From positions 2,244,847-2,308,846 of the forward strand of contig NZ_KV440953.1 in NCBI RefSeq assembly GCF_001636425.1: DNA of 64,000 bases. The letters are read 5' to 3'. This DNA comes from Heyndrickxia acidicola (GTDB lineage Bacteria; Bacillota; Bacilli; Bacillales; Bacillaceae_C). Made by a program: the position numbers and the translations under genes. Below, piece after piece: positions 17,370 to 25,875 of the stretch (position 1 is the first letter of the stretch; the number at the start of each line of letters is the position of its first letter). The notes below the pieces were generated by a model that did not search any database, was not told the origin of the DNA, and saw nothing but the letters and a program-made list of their open reading frames with translations.

Positions 17370-17533
17370 AAAAGCGGAGGGTAACGGTTATCGGAGACCA
17401 GCATAAGTCGAGAGCCGGCTGGTGGGTTTGCTATTCAATCTCTCAGCCGGATTGGCTTATGGTTTCAAGCCGATAGCACCCGGAGCTGGACATAGGAAAG
17501 GCGGAGGGCGTTGCTTTTCGGCGACCAGTTATA
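17368..17533. repeat. bcr1-like repeat after yajQ
   Basis: Begins TAGAAAAGCGGAGG at the yajQ stop codon and ends with GGCGTTGCTTTTCGGCGACC; the middle pairs as GAGAGCCGGCTGG against CTCAGCCGG. The AAAAGCG start and the CCGGAGCTGGACA tail match the family also seen at 21349 and 54232. A terminator follows at 17581. Confidence 0.65.
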
Positions 17534-17580
17534 CCATCAAACGTTAACATTGAAATAGATCTACACTTAAAATGATGATT

Positions 17581-17611
17581 ACCTGTCCATTATTGGACAG
17601 GTTTTCTTTTT
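17581..17611 (+). terminator. Terminator downstream of yajQ and its repeat
   Basis: ACCTGTCC-ATTA-TTGGACAGGT followed by TTTCTTTTTT. The next 240 nt up to the SigB-like promoter are AT-rich with no gene that I can support. Confidence 0.85.
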
Positions 17612-17833
17612 TATAAGCATGCTGCACGCAAATAATCATTAGTTTCCTGTTTACAATGTGTGTTTCTTTAACGAATAAACTGAATATAAGAATTTTACGG
17701 GCGAAATTTAGCCTTATTCGGACGATATAGGTAAATACACCTACTCGATACATCTAACTTTATTCATACTTTATTAAAATAAAGCATTAAAGCATCCACT
17801 TCTTCCTTTCCCTCTATTTATTCTTATTTTAAC

Positions 17834-17858
17834 GTTAATAAGAAATGTGATTGGGTAA
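17834..17858 (+). promoter_or_regulatory. Candidate SigB promoter of the stress dehydrogenase
   Basis: GTTAAT, 13-bp spacer, GGGTAA matches the SigB pattern GTTTAA-N12-15-GGGWAW with one mismatch in the -35. It lies about 75 nt before the start of an SDR gene whose B. subtilis relatives belong to the general stress regulon. Confidence 0.6.
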
Positions 17859-17934
17859 ACTTTAATAGTGTGATGGGAGCAATCAATGTGTTGCTTCTTT
17901 ATTTTTCAAATTAATTTATATTGGAGTGAGAGCA

Positions 17935-18807
17935 TTGAGCAGCCAGCAAAGTCAATCCAAAAAAACATTGCCAAAGCAGCATCAGGATCATCAGCCAGGT
18001 ACGGAAAAAGAAATGAATCCTCAGCCAGAATACATTCGCAGTAGCTATAAAGGAAGCGGCAAGCTGGATGGAAAGGTAGCTATTATTACCGGCGGGGACA
18101 GCGGTATTGGCAAATCCGCTGCCATCTACTTTGCTCGTGAAGGGGCTAATGTAGCCATTCTGTATCTAAATGAACATGAGGATGCAAAAACTACGCGAGA
18201 GCTCATTCAAAAGGAAGGAAGAGAATGTCTGTTAATTCCAGGAGATATGGGACATGAGCAGCATTGCCAGGAAGCTGTTAAGCAGGTAATTGAAAAGTTT
18301 GGCAAGCTTGATATCTTGGTTAATAATGGAGCAGAGCAGCATCCGCAGGAAAGCCTGCTGGATATTACATCTGAACAGCTCGAGAAAACCTTCCGGACCA
18401 ATATCTTTTCCTTTTTCTATATGACAAAAGCGGCTCTCCCTCATCTACAAAAGGGCAGCAGCATTATTAATACTACCTCTATTACTGCGTATAAAGGAAA
18501 CCCACAGCTTATTGATTATTCTTCGACTAAAGGAGCAATACTTTCTTTTACTCGAGCCCTGTCCCAATCATTAGCCTCTAAAGGCATTCGGGTTAATGCA
18601 GTTGCACCGGGACCTATTTGGACCCCGTTAATCCCTTCTACCTTTAGTGCTGACCAAGTGGAAAATTTCGGAGGAGACACTCCCCTGCAGCGCCCTGGCC
18701 AACCATCCGAGCTGGCGCCTGCATACGTTTATTTAGCCTCCGATGATTCAAGCTATGTGTCCGGGCAAACCATTCACATAAATGGCGGGGATGTAGTAAA
18801 CGGATAA
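17935..18807 (+). CDS. SDR-family oxidoreductase, general stress protein type (YdaD/YhdF-like)
   Basis: 290-residue cytoplasmic short-chain dehydrogenase. A hydrophilic N-terminal extension (about 1-40, Gln and Lys rich) precedes the Rossmann domain: TGGDSGIGKSAA at the NAD(P) site, NNGAEQHP, catalytic Ser in NTTSITAYKG and YSSTKGA with Tyr and Lys. The TTG at 17935 follows GGAGTGA at good spacing; the GTG at 17926 is part of that site. The extension and sequence match stress SDRs such as YdaD and YhdF, and a SigB-type promoter lies upstream. The substrate is unknown. Confidence 0.88.
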   Translation: MSSQQSQSKKTLPKQHQDHQPGTEKEMNPQPEYIRSSYKGSGKLDGKVAIITGGDSGIGKSAAIYFAREGANVAILYLNEHEDAKTTRELIQKEGRECLLIPGDMGHEQHCQEAVKQVIEKFGKLDILVNNGAEQHPQESLLDITSEQLEKTFRTNIFSFFYMTKAALPHLQKGSSIINTTSITAYKGNPQLIDYSSTKGAILSFTRALSQSLASKGIRVNAVAPGPIWTPLIPSTFSADQVENFGGDTPLQRPGQPSELAPAYVYLASDDSSYVSGQTIHINGGDVVNG

Positions 18808-18830
18808 GAGAATACCAGTAACAAAAGAGA

Positions 18831-18864
18831 AAAGCCGGTTGGACTTGAATCCAATCGGCTTTTT
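18831..18864. terminator. Bidirectional terminator
   Basis: AAAGCCGGTTGGA pairs with TCCAATCGGCTTT with a T tail on the plus strand and an A-rich flank on the other; it separates the SDR gene from the converging GH13 gene. Confidence 0.85.
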
Positions 18865-18886
18865 GGCTGCAGCAGTTTGACAGCCA

Positions 18887-20431
18887 TTATGAAACTCTTT
18901 TCTTCCCTTTGTTTTTAGCCAGTCTTACAAATAAATAAAAACCAAGCCAAATGGCGATTAACACAACAAAAAACCAATAATGTATGCCTGTTTCTTTCGT
19001 TATCAGATACACTTCAGACGATTCTCTATCCAAAACAATATTAAATTTCCCTTTTTCATTTCTCACAAGGTCTCCGTTCAGTTCACCGTGAAGCTCCGTA
19101 TTGGCCGGGAACTGATTAGCATTTAAATTAACAGACTGTGATTTGCTGGTATTATTAATAGCAATGACCATGGTTTGACCTTTATATTGCCTTTGATATA
19201 CACTCATACCGCCCTCTACAGCCAATACCTTCATGCTCCCTTTTGACAAGGCCGGATATTTACTTCTCAGCCCGCTTACTTGATTAATATACGAGATGAG
19301 GGTTTGGTCCGCATTAAAATTCATCACTCTTTGATTATCCGGGCTATTCCCGCCGTCTATTGCAATTTCTGATCCGTAATAAACAACCGGAATTTCAGGC
19401 TGAGTATATAGATAGGTAAGTGCGAGCTCCCATCGCGTCACAGGATATTGGTTATTTTTCAACATATCTCTCGTAAATCGATCTGTCTGTTCATTATCAA
19501 AGTAAGCAGCAAGTACAGAGGGATTCTTAAACAGTTTTTGCTCAAGGCTCCATGTCTGAAATAATGGCTGGGAAGCTGCATCAGGCTTTGAAAAAGCATT
19601 CCGTAAAGGATCGTTGAGAGCGTTGTTTAAAATGACATCAAACCCTGCTTCATCTTGAAAAGAAGCCATATCACTAGGGTTATTCGAGTTAAGTTCCCCC
19701 AGCAGTATAAATGTTGATTTTGCGGACTTCATTCCCTGCGAAAACTTTCTCCAAAAAAGAACGGAGGATTGATCAGCATTTGGAAGAAAATAACCATCTA
19801 GATCTGTTTCCCGGATCCATTCCTTCGCTCCATCAATCAGGGACTTTTCGCTGTCATTATCCGTCAACCGTAAAGCTTCGTTTTGATTTGGAAACCGCAG
19901 CCGGCTGTTTTTCGTTGTCTTATGGATCATCACATGGTTCGGCCCGGATTGTACATCCAGTTCCACAATCATCTTCAAGCCTTTCTTATGAGCTTCTTTT
20001 ACCAGCTTCTTAAACTCAGCTGCAGATCCATAATGAGCATCCGGCTTTGAAAGGTCCAGAGTCTGGGGATGCCGGCCACCTATTGGGCCGCCATTAAAAA
20101 TGGAGTTTAGCATCACTATTTTGAACCCCATCCCCTTAATATAATCCAGTTCATCTATAATTCCCTGGAAGTCTCCTCCCTGGTAGCTTTCTGGATCTTT
20201 TGTATTAACATCTTTTAAATCGTTTAAGGTATTGCCATCTTTAAAGCGGTCCACATTTAAATAATAAATCGGTCCTGTTTGCGAATGGTATTCTTCTTTC
20301 GCTATTGCGCTTACAGGCAGTAAGCAAAAAAGGAGAAATGGCAAAAAGATTCGAATGAGCAATTTTCCCAGCAAATTTGTCCCCCCGCGGTTCATAAAAA
20401 TGTCTTTTAAAACCTCTGTTTCTTTATACAT
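18887..20431 (-). CDS. Membrane-anchored GH13 (alpha-amylase-like) protein with degenerate catalytic site
   Basis: 514 residues: a signal sequence (about 23-44, FLPFLLFCLLPVSAIA), a GH13 barrel (about 50-400), an all-beta C domain (about 410-475), one membrane helix (about 485-505) and a basic tail. It is therefore an extracellular domain held in the membrane. GH13 landmarks are readable but damaged: region II, normally GYRLDTVKH, reads GYFLPNADQ (213-221), so the Arg and the nucleophile Asp are gone; region IV, normally DNHD, reads DNEQ (312-315). Glu246 of region III remains. Catalysis looks impossible; carbohydrate binding or a scaffold role is more likely. The start is uncertain (ATG 20431 or ATG 20395). 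Single gene. Confidence 0.85.
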   Translation of the reverse strand: MYKETEVLKDIFMNRGGTNLLGKLLIRIFLPFLLFCLLPVSAIAKEEYHSQTGPIYYLNVDRFKDGNTLNDLKDVNTKDPESYQGGDFQGIIDELDYIKGMGFKIVMLNSIFNGGPIGGRHPQTLDLSKPDAHYGSAAEFKKLVKEAHKKGLKMIVELDVQSGPNHVMIHKTTKNSRLRFPNQNEALRLTDNDSEKSLIDGAKEWIRETDLDGYFLPNADQSSVLFWRKFSQGMKSAKSTFILLGELNSNNPSDMASFQDEAGFDVILNNALNDPLRNAFSKPDAASQPLFQTWSLEQKLFKNPSVLAAYFDNEQTDRFTRDMLKNNQYPVTRWELALTYLYTQPEIPVVYYGSEIAIDGGNSPDNQRVMNFNADQTLISYINQVSGLRSKYPALSKGSMKVLAVEGGMSVYQRQYKGQTMVIAINNTSKSQSVNLNANQFPANTELHGELNGDLVRNEKGKFNIVLDRESSEVYLITKETGIHYWFFVVLIAIWLGFYLFVRLAKNKGKKRVS

Positions 20432-20622
20432 TTTGAAATATCACTTGGATGCATTCATTCGTTCTCTTTAGCACTATTTGTGCTCAAAACTATTTATATT
20501 ATAAAATTCTGTAATTATTGGCTAAATCCTTTAATTTCACATCTTTTCTTCTTATGAGAGCTTCGTTTTGTTGAACTGGTGCTTTGGGCTATCCATATTT
20601 TTCAAAGGAAAGGCTTTGTTAT

Positions 20623-20711
20623 AGGCTCTGTTGTTTTTTAGCTTATTCTTTCTTTTACTGTAAAATGAGCTAAAAAACGAGCAGAAATCAACATTGAAAT
20701 TTAACACAGCC
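20623..20711. repeat. Interspersed repeat with AGGCTCTGTT/AACACAGCC ends
   Basis: Inverted outer ends and an inner hairpin (GTTTTTTAGC with GAGCTAAAAAAC); contains the AAATCAACATTGAAATTT block common to Bacillus-group intergenic repeats. It lies upstream of the DUF2777-like gene. Confidence 0.55.
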
Positions 20712-20784
20712 AAAAGAAAAAAGAAGGTATGAAATGCCTTAACTTTGTCAAAAACGGATGTATACATCTTCTTGGAGGAATGGC

Positions 20785-21351
20785 ATGAATCCACAACAAA
20801 GAATGCGTTTTATTGAACATCAATCACGGGCGTTTCATATGGGGACAATTGAAATCATTAACGATCAGTGGGTCTTTTTTGATGAAGAAACAGATGAAGC
20901 TATGATGCTCGATGAGTATTTAAACCAAGAGATTGAAGTGTTCAGGCATCATAAATGGTTTAAAGGTATTCTGGCAGAGGACGGACAAATACAGCTTTTT
21001 AACGAAACTGTTTTTTTGATGGATCAAATGAATCTTAGAATCAGGAAAAAGCTGCTTTATTCCTTTGAGATGCTTTTGGATGAATACTCAGATGACACGT
21101 TTGTTTATTTTCTTCAAAATCTGAATGCTCTTGAATTTTCCATTTATGACTGCATTTATTGCTATAACCATTTATCTTTTTTTCCTGCAGAGGAGAACAA
21201 ACATGGTGTAAACTTCTTGGTTTTTGATAACGGCGAGAAGATTTGCGCCGTTCAACACCATTTCAATCATCCAGAGCCGGCAAAGGAGCGTTTTGAATAT
21301 ACCTTAAACTGTGGCAAGAGAGTAATAGTGGAAAAGATGAATCCATATTAG
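20785..21351 (+). CDS. DUF2777-like hypothetical protein
   Basis: 188-residue acidic, aromatic-rich protein with no membrane segment. The opening MNPQQRMRFIEHQSRAFHMG and the VFFDEETDEAM segment resemble the DUF2777 family of bacilli, an assignment made from memory. A CxxC pair (YDCIYCYNH, near 125-130) could bind metal. The ATG at 20785 has TTGGAGGAA upstream; the longer frame has no site. Its TAG stop overlaps the start of a bcr1-like repeat. Function unknown. Confidence 0.75.
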   Translation: MNPQQRMRFIEHQSRAFHMGTIEIINDQWVFFDEETDEAMMLDEYLNQEIEVFRHHKWFKGILAEDGQIQLFNETVFLMDQMNLRIRKKLLYSFEMLLDEYSDDTFVYFLQNLNALEFSIYDCIYCYNHLSFFPAEENKHGVNFLVFDNGEKICAVQHHFNHPEPAKERFEYTLNCGKRVIVEKMNPY

Positions 21352-21515
21352 AAAAGCGCAAGCGCCTTGTTCATCGGCGTACGGATTTCAGAGTCTTTGA
21401 CTGAGATAAAGGAATCACAGCGAGGCCATTCACGAGCTGATGTTGACTTATCGTAGGGAGAAGACGTAGAAATTCGCTAGAAGCTAGAGCTAGACAGCAA
21501 CTACAGTGGTTAAAT
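21349..21515. repeat. bcr1-like repeat after the DUF2777-like gene
   Basis: Begins TAGAAAAGCGCAAGCGCC at the stop codon and contains ATCGGCGTACGGATTTC, GACTGAGATAAAGGAA and GAAGCTAGAGCTAGACA, ending TGGTTAAATAAT. It aligns well with the copy at 54232 and partly with 52308. Confidence 0.75.
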
Positions 21516-21527
21516 AATTGATTTAAT

Positions 21528-21560
21528 AAAAAAGAACCTGCATCTTGCTGGTTCTTTTTT
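21528..21560 (+). terminator. Terminator behind the repeat
   Basis: AAAAAGAACC pairs with GGTTCTTTTT around an 11-nt loop; symmetric A and T runs let it act in both directions. Confidence 0.8.
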
Positions 21561-21593
21561 ATGTGTATTTCGTTTTTATTCTTTAGCATTGCC

Positions 21594-21694
21594 AGTTGAT
21601 TTCCGTGCAGGCACTCGCTTTCCGCGAAGAGCCTCGCGCCTGCCGCGCCAATCAATATGAGTGAAAAATCAACATTGATCTTTCAACAGAGCCT
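21594..21694. repeat. GTTGATTTCC...AATCAAC interspersed repeat
   Basis: Contains AGTTGATTTCCGTGCAGGC, ACTCGCTTTCCGCG, CGCGCCAATCAA and the ATCAACATTGATC block, typical of a widespread Bacillus-group intergenic repeat. It abuts the yisL stop codon region. Confidence 0.6.
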
Positions 21695-21699
21695 ATTCA

Positions 21700-22071
21700 T
21701 TAAGCAAAAGGATGCCAGCCTAATGGAAGCCTAAGGCCTAAGTAGAATACAGCAAGGAGAAGGATTATGAATAGTACCCAAAAAAGGCCTGTTCCCTTCC
21801 CTTTTTTCAAGCGTATTAACAGCATCTCCATTACAGCAATAACCAGCAGGCCTACAAGCATTTTCACGCCATAAAGAGCCGGATTCAGGCTTTGGTTGTT
21901 AAAAAATAAGAGGCCTCCTGTGATAATAATCAGAATGTAGAATAGTCTGATGACCATATGGACGATTTTAAAGCCTTTTTCATTCTTGCTGTTATGTAAA
22001 AATAATGCAACGATAAATAAAATTAAGGTTATGACCCATGTGGTGATATGGGCGTCTGTGTTATGAAGCAT
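21700..22071 (-). CDS. yisL: YisL family (DUF1516) membrane protein
   Basis: 123-residue protein with four hydrophobic helices (about 9-25, 38-54, 66-82 and 96-112) separated by short charged loops, as in the YisL/DUF1516 family. The ATG at 22071 has AAAGGAGGTG 5 nt upstream; the long upstream extension is not supported. It lies directly downstream of yisK on the same strand, as in B. subtilis, probably co-transcribed. Function unknown. Confidence 0.88.
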   Translation of the reverse strand: MLHNTDAHITTWVITLILFIVALFLHNSKNEKGFKIVHMVIRLFYILIIITGGLLFFNNQSLNPALYGVKMLVGLLVIAVMEMLLIRLKKGKGTGLFWVLFIILLLAVFYLGLRLPLGWHPFA

Positions 22072-22188
22072 ATCGGCACCTCCTTTTTCAAGAATATTCC
22101 TTTCAATTTTCCAATCAGTTATACAGCTTATCCAAAAACATGCATGGGCAGCAGCAATAGACTGCAACCATTCCTTTTACACGTTACT

Positions 22189-23085
22189 TTATTTCACCAC
22201 GTTTGTCAAAGTTCCAATCATCTCGACAGTGACCTCAATTTTGTCGCCCTTTGCAAGGAATTTCGGAGGTTTGAAACCTTTTCCAACCCCAGCTGGTGTT
22301 CCTGTTGCAATAATATCTCCCGGTTCAAGGGTCATTCCCTTTGATAGAACCGAGATCATTTCTCTTATCGGAAAGATAAAATGTTCTGTATTGGAATCTT
22401 GGCGAAGATTACCATTTACTTTTGTGGTAATGGATAACTGCTCTGGATTTTCAATTTCAGAACGTGACACAATCCACGGTCCCATCGGGCATGATGTATC
22501 CAGACTTTTTCCGATAAAATATTGTTTATGCTTTTCCTGAAGGTCCCGTGCCGTTATATCGTTAATAATGGTGTAGCCGAATATATGCTCCATGGCTTCA
22601 TCCTGAGGGATACTTTTCCCCTTCTTTCCAATCACCACTGCCAGCTCTCCCTCATAATCCAGTTGTGAGGTCACTTCTGGATGTGAATCGATTTCAGAAA
22701 GATGTCCTATCACCGTTGTCGGTGCTTTTGTAAAAACAATCATCTCTGTGGGAATATCTGTTGCGCTTCCCATTTCAATAGCATGGTCGCGATAATTCTT
22801 TCCAATGCAGAATATGTTTTTTACCGGTGTGGGAATAGGAGCAAGAAGGCTAATGTCCTTCAATCCAATAAGATATGGCATCAATTCGTCCCGGTCCGTT
22901 TCAAGTATACCGGATATAGCATTCAAAAAAGCATCACCTTGTTTAATGGCCTCTAATAAAGTTGCAGGAAATGAAAAATCCTGGTGACGCTGTCCATAAA
23001 GTGACAAATTTAAAATGGTGCTGTCTTGATCGAATAGTATTCCAAATTGCTCTTTGCCGTTTGCGTGAAATGTTAAAAAACGCAT
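22189..23085 (-). CDS. yisK: Fumarylacetoacetate hydrolase-family protein YisK
   Basis: 298-residue FAH-superfamily enzyme. A short N-terminal domain is followed by the FAH fold with metal ligands in LDYEGELAVVIGK (about 143-155), GYTIINDITARDLQ, the SLDTSCPMGPW segment and TGTPAGVG near 265. The B. subtilis protein has been described as an oxaloacetate decarboxylase linked to cell envelope phenotypes; the activity here is inferred. GGAGTG precedes the ATG at 23085. Operon with yisL. It could instead act on another beta-keto acid. Confidence 0.88.
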   Translation of the reverse strand: MRFLTFHANGKEQFGILFDQDSTILNLSLYGQRHQDFSFPATLLEAIKQGDAFLNAISGILETDRDELMPYLIGLKDISLLAPIPTPVKNIFCIGKNYRDHAIEMGSATDIPTEMIVFTKAPTTVIGHLSEIDSHPEVTSQLDYEGELAVVIGKKGKSIPQDEAMEHIFGYTIINDITARDLQEKHKQYFIGKSLDTSCPMGPWIVSRSEIENPEQLSITTKVNGNLRQDSNTEHFIFPIREMISVLSKGMTLEPGDIIATGTPAGVGKGFKPPKFLAKGDKIEVTVEMIGTLTNVVK

Positions 23086-23158
23086 ACTTTCACTCCTATC
23101 AGATACATAGTTTCAAAGTCTAGAAAAGAGACAAGCTTTCGGCCTCCATTTGATCTTA

Positions 23159-24364
23159 TCACTTACTGTATTTATTTCCAATAAAGTAGGCAGGCGTCTC
23201 TTTTCGTTTTGAAAAGACAGAGCCATAGGTTAAGCTGCGCCAAATTTTTTCTAAAGGGCCATAACGAAACTTTAAAAACCAGCAATCGGCTAGAATGACT
23301 AAAATAAAATAAATTCCGATTGCCAGATAGGTTCCATCCTCAATGGTTACTTGTCCGTATAGATCCAGACCATAATGATAAAAAATAAGTGTTCCGATAA
23401 TGGATTGGAGCAGATAAACTGTCAAAGACATTCTTCCAGCAGCAGCAAGCGGTTTTAAACAGATGGCTCCCCACTTCCAATTCGTAATCAGCAAAATCAA
23501 CGCTATGTAGGCAAAACTCAGTACAGGTCCTCCCATTTTTTCTGCTATGAATTGATAGGCAAGATTCTCAGTTAGAACAATGGGAAGCAATTTAAGAAAT
23601 ATGCCAGCAGCTGCAGAAAAGCAAAGTATAACCATCCATTTTTTCTGATCTCCTTTTGCCGTCTCCAACCATTTTTGCTTTGAAGCTCCTGCTCCTATAA
23701 GAATAAACGGTATAATCCCAAAAATCAAAAATATGAGATTGTCAGGACCATTTACTGCCAGCCAATCCGTCAGCCGCTGCTTCATAATAGCGCCAAGCCC
23801 CCCTGACCCATAAGCGGAAATAGAGGATTGTATATTCGTAATGTCAGCATAGATTCCTGCCTGATTGGGAGATACAAGTGCCGACCAAAGTAAATACAAA
23901 CCAAATAATAAATTTGGGAAAAGAAAAAGGGCAATACCGGAAAAAAGGAGCGTTTTCCCTGAATATTTCAAGAAGCCAAGTACCAACAGGCCGCAAATGG
24001 CATAGGTGATAAGGATATCCCCAGACCAAATAAGAAAAGCATGTATACAGCCAATACATAACAGAATAACAAGGCGCCTGACTGCCACACGATAATAATT
24101 TTCACTTTTCTGAATCACTCTATCCCGGATCATACTTAGACCATATCCAAACATCATGGCGAAAATGGGGTAAAAGCTGGACTCCGCGAGAACCTCTATC
24201 CATTCATAAGCTGTTTTCTCCTCAAATCTCCACCATTCTAATGGATCATAGTATAAAAATGGGGAATGAAACGAAATCATATTGACGATATATATACCCA
24301 GCAAACTAAAGCCCCTCAGTATATCCAAAGAAAGGATGCGGTTACTTGGTTCAATAGGTCTCAC
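23159..24364 (-). CDS. DUF418 / YeiB-type membrane protein
   Basis: 401 residues, about nine to ten membrane helices, with the typical N-terminal RILSLDILRGFSLLGI motif (7-22) and a C-terminal DUF418 region containing GRMSLTVYLLQSI (about 317-329). The family is related to acyltransferase-like heparan/OafA membrane proteins, but no reaction is established. The GTG start at 24364 has AAGGAGGT at 9 nt. It is a single gene, diverging from gerP. Possibly used in envelope modification; that is inference only. Confidence 0.85.
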   Translation of the reverse strand: MRPIEPSNRILSLDILRGFSLLGIYIVNMISFHSPFLYYDPLEWWRFEEKTAYEWIEVLAESSFYPIFAMMFGYGLSMIRDRVIQKSENYYRVAVRRLVILLCIGCIHAFLIWSGDILITYAICGLLVLGFLKYSGKTLLFSGIALFLFPNLLFGLYLLWSALVSPNQAGIYADITNIQSSISAYGSGGLGAIMKQRLTDWLAVNGPDNLIFLIFGIIPFILIGAGASKQKWLETAKGDQKKWMVILCFSAAAGIFLKLLPIVLTENLAYQFIAEKMGGPVLSFAYIALILLITNWKWGAICLKPLAAAGRMSLTVYLLQSIIGTLIFYHYGLDLYGQVTIEDGTYLAIGIYFILVILADCWFLKFRYGPLEKIWRSLTYGSVFSKRKETPAYFIGNKYSK

Positions 24365-24467
24365 CAGCTTTTACCTCCTTTTTTTTGATGGTTAAATTAT
24401 TCAATAATTCACACTTTTATTTCATTATATTTCTTTTCACACTTTCCGTCTATTTAGGCGAATGAAT

Positions 24468-24495
24468 CACCTTTCGCGCTCCTTCTCATATGATA
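24468..24495 (+). promoter_or_regulatory. SigK-type promoter of the gerP operon
   Basis: CACC (24468-24471), 15-bp spacer, CATATGATA (24487-24495), fitting the mother-cell SigK pattern AC and CATANNNTA. It lies 32 nt before gerPA, which is expressed late in sporulation in other bacilli. Confidence 0.7.
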
Positions 24496-24526
24496 TAAGC
24501 AATAAAGCAAAAGGAAGTGAACGGCT

Positions 24527-24748
24527 ATGCCCGGTTTTGTAGGTGCCGTTCAGGTACTGAGTATTGGTTCAAGCGGGGTCTTCCATATCGGTGATGTCTT
24601 TCAGATTCAGCCGAATTCTGTTGTTAAGACATTTGCAGGGGCTGGGTCATTTAATACAGGGGAAAACTTAAACATTAACAATCAGCAATCTTCCACCAAC
24701 ACATACGATATGGATGGCATTGACCAAGGAAATTATTTGAATTTATAA
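24527..24748 (+). CDS. gerPA: Spore germination protein GerPA
   Basis: 73-residue GerPA/GerPF-family protein. The pattern VGAVQVLSIGSSGVFHIGD followed by GAGSFNTGENLNINN is characteristic; GerP proteins help nutrient germinants reach receptors through the spore coat. AAGGAAGTGA lies 6 nt before the ATG. It opens the operon behind a SigK-type promoter and is followed by gerPB. GerPA and GerPF are paralogs; first position and the GSSGV motif favour GerPA. Confidence 0.9.
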   Translation: MPGFVGAVQVLSIGSSGVFHIGDVFQIQPNSVVKTFAGAGSFNTGENLNINNQQSSTNTYDMDGIDQGNYLNL

Positions 24749-24789
24749 CGTACGCCAGGTAAAAAATCCAACCATATACAGGTGATGAT

Positions 24790-25014
24790 ATGAATATCTA
24801 TGTGCAGCAAAGTATTCAAATAAGGATGATAAAAATTGGCGGCATTTCTAACTCGTCTGTATTTCAAATAGGGAGTGCCGGGATCATTAAACCGGCATCG
24901 TATCTTTATAATACCGGGGGCTATACTCAGCCTGCTCCAACAGTTGGCGGGCCACAGGGACAGACAACTCCGCCGTTGTTTACTCCTTCAATCTCTCCGA
25001 CACCATCAAGATAG
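24790..25014 (+). CDS. gerPB: Spore germination protein GerPB
   Basis: 74 residues. The N-terminal half carries the family core IRMIKIGGISNSSVFQIGSAG; the C-terminal half is low-complexity, rich in Pro, Thr, Gly and Gln (PTVGGPQGQTTPP). Spore coat protein required for germinant permeability, by family. AGGTGATG precedes the ATG. It lies 41 nt after gerPA and 72 nt before gerPC. Confidence 0.88.
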   Translation: MNIYVQQSIQIRMIKIGGISNSSVFQIGSAGIIKPASYLYNTGGYTQPAPTVGGPQGQTTPPLFTPSISPTPSR

Positions 25015-25086
25015 AGGAAATTTCCCCTCGGGTTATCTCCTCTTATTCTCTTTAAAAATTGTAATGAGAGCGAGGTATCCTAATAG

Positions 25087-25704
25087 ATGGATTTTAGAAC
25101 ACAATTAAACCAGCTTTATGAATATATCCACTACCAGGAAGGCAAGATTGCAAATTTTGAGAAGCTGATTGAAAAACTAAGCAACGAAATCCAAACCTTA
25201 AAGGAAAAGCCTCCTATTAACGTGGAAAAGATTGAATATAAATTTGACCAGCTGAAAATTGAAAGATTGGATGGAACGTTAAATATCGGTCTTAGTCCAA
25301 CCGATTTAGGGAACATTGAGGATATGGGACTGCCAGCAGCCCAGGCCCCTACCCCTCCTCCATTTTTTAATGCACCCGAATTCAAATCTCAAGCGGCCGG
25401 CAGAATCCAGCAATATTTAAATGAAAACCTCAAAGAACTCATTCAGGATACCGAAAACCAATTAAATATGAGGTTGACCCAAGATTACCATGATTTTATT
25501 TATCAGGATCTAACAGGACAAATCCCTCAGCGTGTCGACCATTATATTCAAATGCTTTCCAATCAAAACCTCAGCAATGTGACAGAAGACCAAATCTCTA
25601 ATCAAATTTTTGATCAAATGAAAGCGGATATCCAACAAGCGGTATTTATGTTTTTATCCAAACTGCCCAAAACGATGAATGGAGGAAATCAAAATGGAAA
25701 TTAA
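25087..25704 (+). CDS. gerPC: Spore germination protein GerPC
   Basis: 205 residues, the length of B. subtilis GerPC. An N-terminal coiled coil (about 8-42, YEYIHYQEGKIANFEKLIEK) is followed by a Pro-rich linker near 82-90 and a helical C-terminal half that is rich in Asn, Gln and Asp. It is the largest GerP component, thought to act in spore coat assembly or permeability. The ribosome site GCGAGGT is about 11 nt from the ATG, rather far. Its end overlaps gerPD by 11 nt. Confidence 0.88.
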   Translation: MDFRTQLNQLYEYIHYQEGKIANFEKLIEKLSNEIQTLKEKPPINVEKIEYKFDQLKIERLDGTLNIGLSPTDLGNIEDMGLPAAQAPTPPPFFNAPEFKSQAAGRIQQYLNENLKELIQDTENQLNMRLTQDYHDFIYQDLTGQIPQRVDHYIQMLSNQNLSNVTEDQISNQIFDQMKADIQQAVFMFLSKLPKTMNGGNQNGN

Positions 25705-25870
25705 CTTTATAAACAGGGAATTATGTGTGGGTGAGATTAATGTTATTGGTGTATCAAGTTCGTCGCTTTTTCTTATAGGGGATGCTGATACCATTCAGCA
25801 GGCAGCTACATTCGATACGCCTGCAGAGTCCCTTATCATCGGCCCATTCGTACCATTTACACCAAGATAA
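25694..25870 (+). CDS. gerPD: Spore germination protein GerPD
   Basis: 58 residues with the repeated GerP core VGEINVIGVSSSSLFLIGDAD. The ATG at 25694 is chosen over an upstream one because GGAGGAAATC lies 7 nt before it and because 58 residues is the known GerPD length. It overlaps the end of gerPC, so translation is likely coupled. Coat permeability role inferred from the family. Confidence 0.88.
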   Translation: MEINFINRELCVGEINVIGVSSSSLFLIGDADTIQQAATFDTPAESLIIGPFVPFTPR

Positions 25871-25875
25871 GAATC

